The notes beneath the pieces are model-generated. The model was not told where the DNA came from, made no database searches, and worked only from the letters and a program-made list of their open reading frames with translations. The translations under genes and the position numbers were made by a program. Below, piece by piece: positions 25,975 to 29,875 of a DNA stretch of 29,875 nucleotides. The DNA is from Promethearchaeota archaeon (lineage in GTDB: Archaea > Asgardarchaeota > Lokiarchaeia > Sigynarchaeales > SOKP01): contig JAGXNR010000032.1 of the NCBI GenBank assembly GCA_019894875.1, positions 1 to 29,875 of the forward strand, in the 5' to 3' direction. Position 1 is the stretch's first letter; each line of letters opens with the position of its first letter.

Positions 25975-26065
25975 TTTTATTTATATCTACTTCGGGTTTT
26001 TTATTTACTTTTCATTCTATTCTTAAATTATTTATTAAAGGAAAATATACGTTTAATTGAAAAAA

Positions 26066-26575
26066 ATGGAAGCATCATTAAAGCAATGGTTAGTAGAACA
26101 TAAAATTAATTATGTTTTGCATACTCATCCCGCAGTATTTACTGTTCCAGAAGCAAAGGAGCACTGTTATCACATCCCCGGAGCTCATTGCAAAAATCTC
26201 TTTCTTAAGAACAAGAGATCAGGACAACTTTACTTAATAACAATTCCACATGACAAGCGATTAGATTTAAATCAATTCCGTAGATCAATTGGTGCTCCTA
26301 AAGTTCGTTTCGGGGGCCCTGAGGATCTTCTTGAAGTATTAGGTATTACACCTGGCGCGGTATCTCCTATTGGATTAGTTAATGATACCGACCATAAAGT
26401 TATTTTTGTTATCGATGAACAAATTTGGAATGCAGAAGAGGTTTGTTGTCATCCGAATATTAATACTGAAACTCTGCAAATCCCTGGTTCTGATTTTCGA
26501 AAATTGATAACCGCTACAGGCACTTCTATGGAAATACAGAATCTCCCTTATTTAGAATCTGAAAATTCTCTTTAG
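26066..26575 (+). CDS. YbaK/ProX-type aminoacyl-tRNA deacylase
   Basis: A 169-residue stand-alone editing domain (172 if TTG 26057 is the start) that hydrolyses mischarged aminoacyl-tRNA. Family marks are an N-terminal helix with HTHPAVFTVPEA (about 19-30), HCKNLFLKNKRSGQLYL with the conserved catalytic Lys of the INS/YbaK fold, RFGGPEDLLEVLGITPGAVSPIGLVND (about 89-115) and HPNINTETLQI. The wording GGPEDLLEVLGITPGAVSP is typical of the PrdX/ProX branch, which removes alanine from tRNA-Pro, rather than of bacterial YbaK. It stands alone between the polyferredoxin gene and a convergent crotonase gene. Confidence 0.88.
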   Translation: MEASLKQWLVEHKINYVLHTHPAVFTVPEAKEHCYHIPGAHCKNLFLKNKRSGQLYLITIPHDKRLDLNQFRRSIGAPKVRFGGPEDLLEVLGITPGAVSPIGLVNDTDHKVIFVIDEQIWNAEEVCCHPNINTETLQIPGSDFRKLITATGTSMEIQNLPYLESENSL

Positions 26576-26612
26576 TACTAATCTCAAATCAGAAAAGATA
26601 ATAATAGAAAAT

Positions 26613-27404
26613 TTAAGAATATTTTTGATATAAACCCTTTATAAACTCATCCAGTTCCTTCATGGATTTTTTCTTAGTAGCATAAGTTACTTTACCGCAT
26701 TCATCCTCTAAATCAAAACAAGACTTAATATAAGCTTTATCCATAATTGTCAGCATTGATTTTATAAAGAATAAAAATTCTGTCTGATATTTGCTTAAGT
26801 TCTTTACAAAAGCAAGTGTTTCGGTTTCTAATTGATCAAGTGGAAAAATTCTTGTAGGAAAGTTTATATTTTTTAGTTCTTCGATTCCAACTTTATCCGT
26901 GGTATAAAGTAGATTCTTTGCGTAATTTAATCCAAAAGCTAACAATGGTAGAATAGTTGCTCCAGTTTGAGGAAATGCTGCAATCGCGATTTCAGGGAGT
27001 CTTAAATATAATTCTTCTTTAGGACGATCTGCAAAAATTCTTAAATCAGCCGCTAGCAAAAACATAACTCCAAATCCTATTGCAATTCCTTGTACCTGAG
27101 CAACTATAGGTTTTTTCATTAAAATCATGGTTTGATTTATCTTTCTTCCAAATTCTTGAATTTTAGCGACATTGTCTGGTGAGCCTTGTATTTCCTTAAG
27201 ATCATATCCCGCTGAAAAAAAGCGTTGTCCTGTGCTTTTTATTAAAATAGATTTTACCTTTTCATCTTTATCAGCATTAATCAATCCTTCATAGATCGAT
27301 TGTAGCATTGGTATATTGCAAGAGTTCGCTTTATCTGGTCTATTAATTGTAATTGTTGCGATTCTTCCCTTTACTTCATATAAAATTAATCCTTGGATGC
27401 TCAT
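26613..27404 (-). CDS. Enoyl-CoA hydratase/isomerase (crotonase) family protein
   Basis: A 263-residue crotonase-fold enzyme acting on an acyl-CoA thioester. The fold is clear from ATITINRPDKANSCN (16-30), the first oxyanion-hole segment FFSAGYDLKEI (62-72) and the second, VQGIAIGFGVMFLLAADLRIFA (about 104-125). The two usual catalytic Glu positions of hydratases are not both clear: one acid is present in RLPEIAIA, while the later one is replaced around FPQTGA. This leaves open isomerase, hydrolase or other crotonase chemistry. It would fit fatty or branched acid breakdown linked to the AOR and alcohol dehydrogenase genes, but no other beta-oxidation gene is present. Its promoter faces the SIR2-TPR gene across 140 A/T-rich bases. 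Confidence 0.87.
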   Translation of the reverse strand: MSIQGLILYEVKGRIATITINRPDKANSCNIPMLQSIYEGLINADKDEKVKSILIKSTGQRFFSAGYDLKEIQGSPDNVAKIQEFGRKINQTMILMKKPIVAQVQGIAIGFGVMFLLAADLRIFADRPKEELYLRLPEIAIAAFPQTGATILPLLAFGLNYAKNLLYTTDKVGIEELKNINFPTRIFPLDQLETETLAFVKNLSKYQTEFLFFIKSMLTIMDKAYIKSCFDLEDECGKVTYATKKKSMKELDEFIKGLYQKYS

Positions 27405-27544
27405 AATATCTTTAACTTAAGATATAATTTAAAATATTATATATTTCAAGTGCTTTTAAACATGTTATTTATAACATTTATTACGAATTTTCTTAAGTTA
27501 ATTCAATTTTAATAAATAAAATAAAAGTAAGGATAATTTATATC

Positions 27545-29875
27545 ATGAAAGAAGTTAGTCTTAAAATTGAAGCTTTATTAGGAAACAATCAACAATTGAC
27601 ATTTCTAGTAGGTGCTGGTTGTTCTGTAGATGCCCCTTCTTGTCAACCCGCAGGACGTTCTATGATGGATGCAATGATTAAGTTTTCATGTGCTGAATCT
27701 GAAGTAGATAAAATTTCAAAAATAGAAGAACTACGGTTTGAAGCCTTAGTTGAAATAATTAGAGATAATTTAGATCCTGATTTAAAAATAATCGATTTTT
27801 ATGGGCTATGTGATAAGCCAAATATCCAGCATTTTTATCTTGCTGAGATGATTAAAAAAGGTCACTTCATCATAACAACGAATTTTGACTTTTTAATTGA
27901 ACACGCACTTCTTCAAATAGGAGTTAAAAAGGAAGAGATCAAGGTTATTATCACGAAGAATGATTTTCAACAATTTAATAATCCATCTGAATTATTTTCA
28001 AAAGGGATAAAAGCAGTTTATAAAATTCATGGTTCTACCAAAAATATGATAACGGATGAAAATACAAGAGATACCTTAGTAGCAACAATCCAGGCATTTG
28101 GATCTAATAAGGAGGGGATGAGTGTCTTTCAAGTTGAACCTTTTAAGCGCCCATTATTTAATAATATTGTAAGTGGGCGTTCTTTGGTTATATTAGGTTA
28201 TTCGGGAAGTGATGACTTCGATATTGTGCCAACATTGAAGATATTAGAGAATATAGATAATATTATATGGATAAACTTTACTCTAGATGATGGTGGGAAG
28301 GAAAGAATATATGAGATTGATTCACAGGATGTGAATGATTCAAATCATAAGGAGAAAGTAAACCAGATTCTTTCAGAAATTAAACAGATGAATAATGCAA
28401 ACCATATTTACCGTATTGATGTTAACTCTTCAAGATTAATCAAGCAATTATTGATAAATAAACCAAATCTGAGTGTAGAGAATTTCTCTATAGCACCACT
28501 TAATTGGATTAAAGAAAACATTAATGCTCCAAATGAATTAATGACATATTTAATCCCTCAAACGTTATATTTTGACTTTAATATGTTAGAAGATTCACTC
28601 CGATGTGCTCAGAATTCACTCCGTATCTCTCAACAAGCAAAAGATGAAATAATGATTATTAAATCACTTAATTTAATAGGGAAAATTCATCATGAACAAG
28701 GGAAATATTCCGAAGCTTTAAAAATATATAAAGGGGCGTTAGAATTATCAAAAAAGGTTGATCCTAAGGAGTGGAAAGCTGCGTGTATTAATAACATTGG
28801 AAATGTGTATAATGTTTGGGGAAAATTCTCTGATGCACTTAATTATTTTGAAGAAGCTTTCCCACTTTTTAAGCAAGTTGGTGATTTCTATTCTATGGCT
28901 ATCGTTCTTAGAAATGTTGGCACAATTTATAAAAATTTAGGAAAAAATTCAGAAGCTTTAGCAAGAACAACAGAAGCGCTCCATATATTCGATCAACTAG
29001 GAAAGTTATCTGATAAGGGAGATATGCATATGATAATAGGAATGATTCAAACTAGCTTAGGTAATATTGATGAAGCTTACTCAAACTACCAAGAATCACT
29101 GAAAATAAATGATCAACTTCACGATTTGAATGGTAAAATTGTAGCCTTGAATACAATTGGTGAACTTTTCCGTATGGTTGGAAAATTTCATGAAGCATTC
29201 GATTACTTAGAAGAAGCACTCACTCTCTCAGAAAGGATTGGAGATTTAATTAAAAAAACATCTACTCTTAACAACATAGGAATGCTTTACATATCGTTGA
29301 CAAACTTTCCTGAAGCTTTGAAATGTCTTGAAGAGGCCCTAAGGATTGGACAACAAGTAAAAGATCCTTCAAATGTAGCTTCTTCTTATAATAATATGGG
29401 GATGATTTATTTTTATCAGAGAGATTACTCTAAAGCCCAAAGAGTTTGGGAAAAGGCACTTAAGCTTTTTGATCAAACAGGAAATCAACCAGGAAAAGCT
29501 ACACTACTTATAAATTTAGGAAAATTATATCGTGAAAAAGGAAACCTTAAAAGAGCATTAAGAGCTTTTGAAGATGCTTCTCAGATTAGTATAGAAATTA
29601 ACCAACCTCATATACAAGCTAAGTGTTTAGAAGATATTGGGATGATTTTAGAAGATCAGAAAAATTTTAGGGAATCATTAAAAATGTATGAAAATGCATT
29701 AGGCCTATTTCAGCAAGTCGGAGATCCTGTGGGTATAGCAGGGATTATTCATAACATTGGTACTATCGATTTTTTTCAAGGAAATATTCCTATCGCAATA
29801 CAAAAATATGAACAAGCATTGCAAATATTAACTCAATTAGGAATAAACGATAGTCCACTTGCACAAACGATTATG
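27545..29875 (+). CDS. SIR2-like domain protein with TPR array, partial (C-terminus beyond window)
   Basis: From ATG 27545 an open frame of 777 codons reaches the last base without a stop. Residues 1-280 form a SIR2-like NAD-binding domain: LVGAGCS (21-27), TTNFD (111-115), the catalytic-type His in KIHGS (H162) and LGYSGSDDFD (217-226). There is no zinc-ribbon Cys quartet, unlike true deacetylase sirtuins; this is the SIR2_2 type found in NAD-depleting defence proteins. From about residue 355 to the edge come ten TPR-like units of about 40 residues, each with an A-[x4]-EEAL-type second helix (for example ALNYFEEAF, AFDYLEEAL, ALKCLEEAL). No transmembrane or STAND nucleotide-binding domain is seen between them. 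In defence proteins such an array senses an invader and the SIR2 part destroys NAD; the same outline also occurs in uncharacterised Asgard proteins. Confidence 0.88.
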   Translation, partial: MKEVSLKIEALLGNNQQLTFLVGAGCSVDAPSCQPAGRSMMDAMIKFSCAESEVDKISKIEELRFEALVEIIRDNLDPDLKIIDFYGLCDKPNIQHFYLAEMIKKGHFIITTNFDFLIEHALLQIGVKKEEIKVIITKNDFQQFNNPSELFSKGIKAVYKIHGSTKNMITDENTRDTLVATIQAFGSNKEGMSVFQVEPFKRPLFNNIVSGRSLVILGYSGSDDFDIVPTLKILENIDNIIWINFTLDDGGKERIYEIDSQDVNDSNHKEKVNQILSEIKQMNNANHIYRIDVNSSRLIKQLLINKPNLSVENFSIAPLNWIKENINAPNELMTYLIPQTLYFDFNMLEDSLRCAQNSLRISQQAKDEIMIIKSLNLIGKIHHEQGKYSEALKIYKGALELSKKVDPKEWKAACINNIGNVYNVWGKFSDALNYFEEAFPLFKQVGDFYSMAIVLRNVGTIYKNLGKNSEALARTTEALHIFDQLGKLSDKGDMHMIIGMIQTSLGNIDEAYSNYQESLKINDQLHDLNGKIVALNTIGELFRMVGKFHEAFDYLEEALTLSERIGDLIKKTSTLNNIGMLYISLTNFPEALKCLEEALRIGQQVKDPSNVASSYNNMGMIYFYQRDYSKAQRVWEKALKLFDQTGNQPGKATLLINLGKLYREKGNLKRALRAFEDASQISIEINQPHIQAKCLEDIGMILEDQKNFRESLKMYENALGLFQQVGDPVGIAGIIHNIGTIDFFQGNIPIAIQKYEQALQILTQLGINDSPLAQTIM

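Noticed and set aside
1..29875. tRNA, rRNA, CRISPR arrays, insertion sequences, attachment sites
   Set aside because: No cloverleaf-like segments, regularly spaced repeats, transposase frames or flanking repeats were found by eye; a short tRNA could still escape reading without a tool.

Overview
The window is about two-thirds A+T and looks archaeal: several starts follow short AGGTGA-type ribosome sites, other genes start close behind a TATA-like box as leaderless genes do, and genes are followed by T-rich tracts. The gene content (tungsten aldehyde:ferredoxin oxidoreductases, HdrA/MvhD, an F420-type FrhB/FdhB-like subunit, corrinoid methyl transfer, AbrB/PIN toxin-antitoxin, SIR2-TPR protein) fits an anaerobic archaeon. 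Five in-frame UGA codons at conserved cysteine positions of HdrA and MvhD, followed by a SECIS-like hairpin, point to a selenocysteine-using Lokiarchaeia-type Asgard archaeon. That assignment is an inference; no rRNA or marker gene is present.

Layout. 1-1678 (-): front part of a SNF2/RapA-like helicase cut by the window edge. 1749-5503 (+): a QueG/RdhA-like double-cluster Fe-S protein, then a 920-residue fusion in which a GltD/NfnB-like flavoprotein is inserted inside an HdrB/HdrD-type CCG domain. 5534-5677: relic of a zinc ribbon. 5863-8343: first AOR with its polyferredoxin, behind two perfect palindromes. 8498-11704: iron-dependent alcohol dehydrogenase and a second AOR. 12045-14490: hdrA with three UGA and mvhD with two UGA, followed at 14499-14568 by the SECIS candidate. 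14682-15821: FrhB/FdhB-like Fe-S protein. 15927-17734: corrinoid protein and MtaA/UroD-type methyltransferase. 17873-19257: two unrecognised genes. 19389-21760 (-): DUF362 gene broken by one frameshift. 21872-22816 (-): luciferase-like monooxygenase-family oxidoreductase. 22919-23151 (-): tail end of a histidine kinase, also frameshifted. 23317-27404: zinc alcohol dehydrogenase, AbrB/PIN pair, polyferredoxin, YbaK/ProX-type tRNA deacylase, crotonase. 27545-29875: SIR2-TPR protein running off the right edge.

How it may work together (inference). Alcohols would be oxidised to aldehydes by the Fe-alcohol dehydrogenase and on to acids by the two AORs, giving reduced ferredoxin that the polyferredoxins carry. 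HdrA with MvhD and the FrhB/FdhB-like subunit could form a flavin-based electron-bifurcating or confurcating hub. No HdrB, HdrC or hydrogenase large/small subunit lies in the window; the 920-residue fusion carries HdrC-like and CCG modules plus a second flavin domain and is the obvious candidate partner. The corrinoid/methyltransferase pair suggests methyl-group metabolism beside this redox cluster.

The most rewarding items are the five-UGA selenoprotein operon with one visible SECIS-like element, the nested flavoprotein fusion, the paired single-base homopolymer frameshifts (real decay or assembly error), and the SIR2-TPR protein. No tRNA, rRNA, CRISPR array or insertion sequence was seen.
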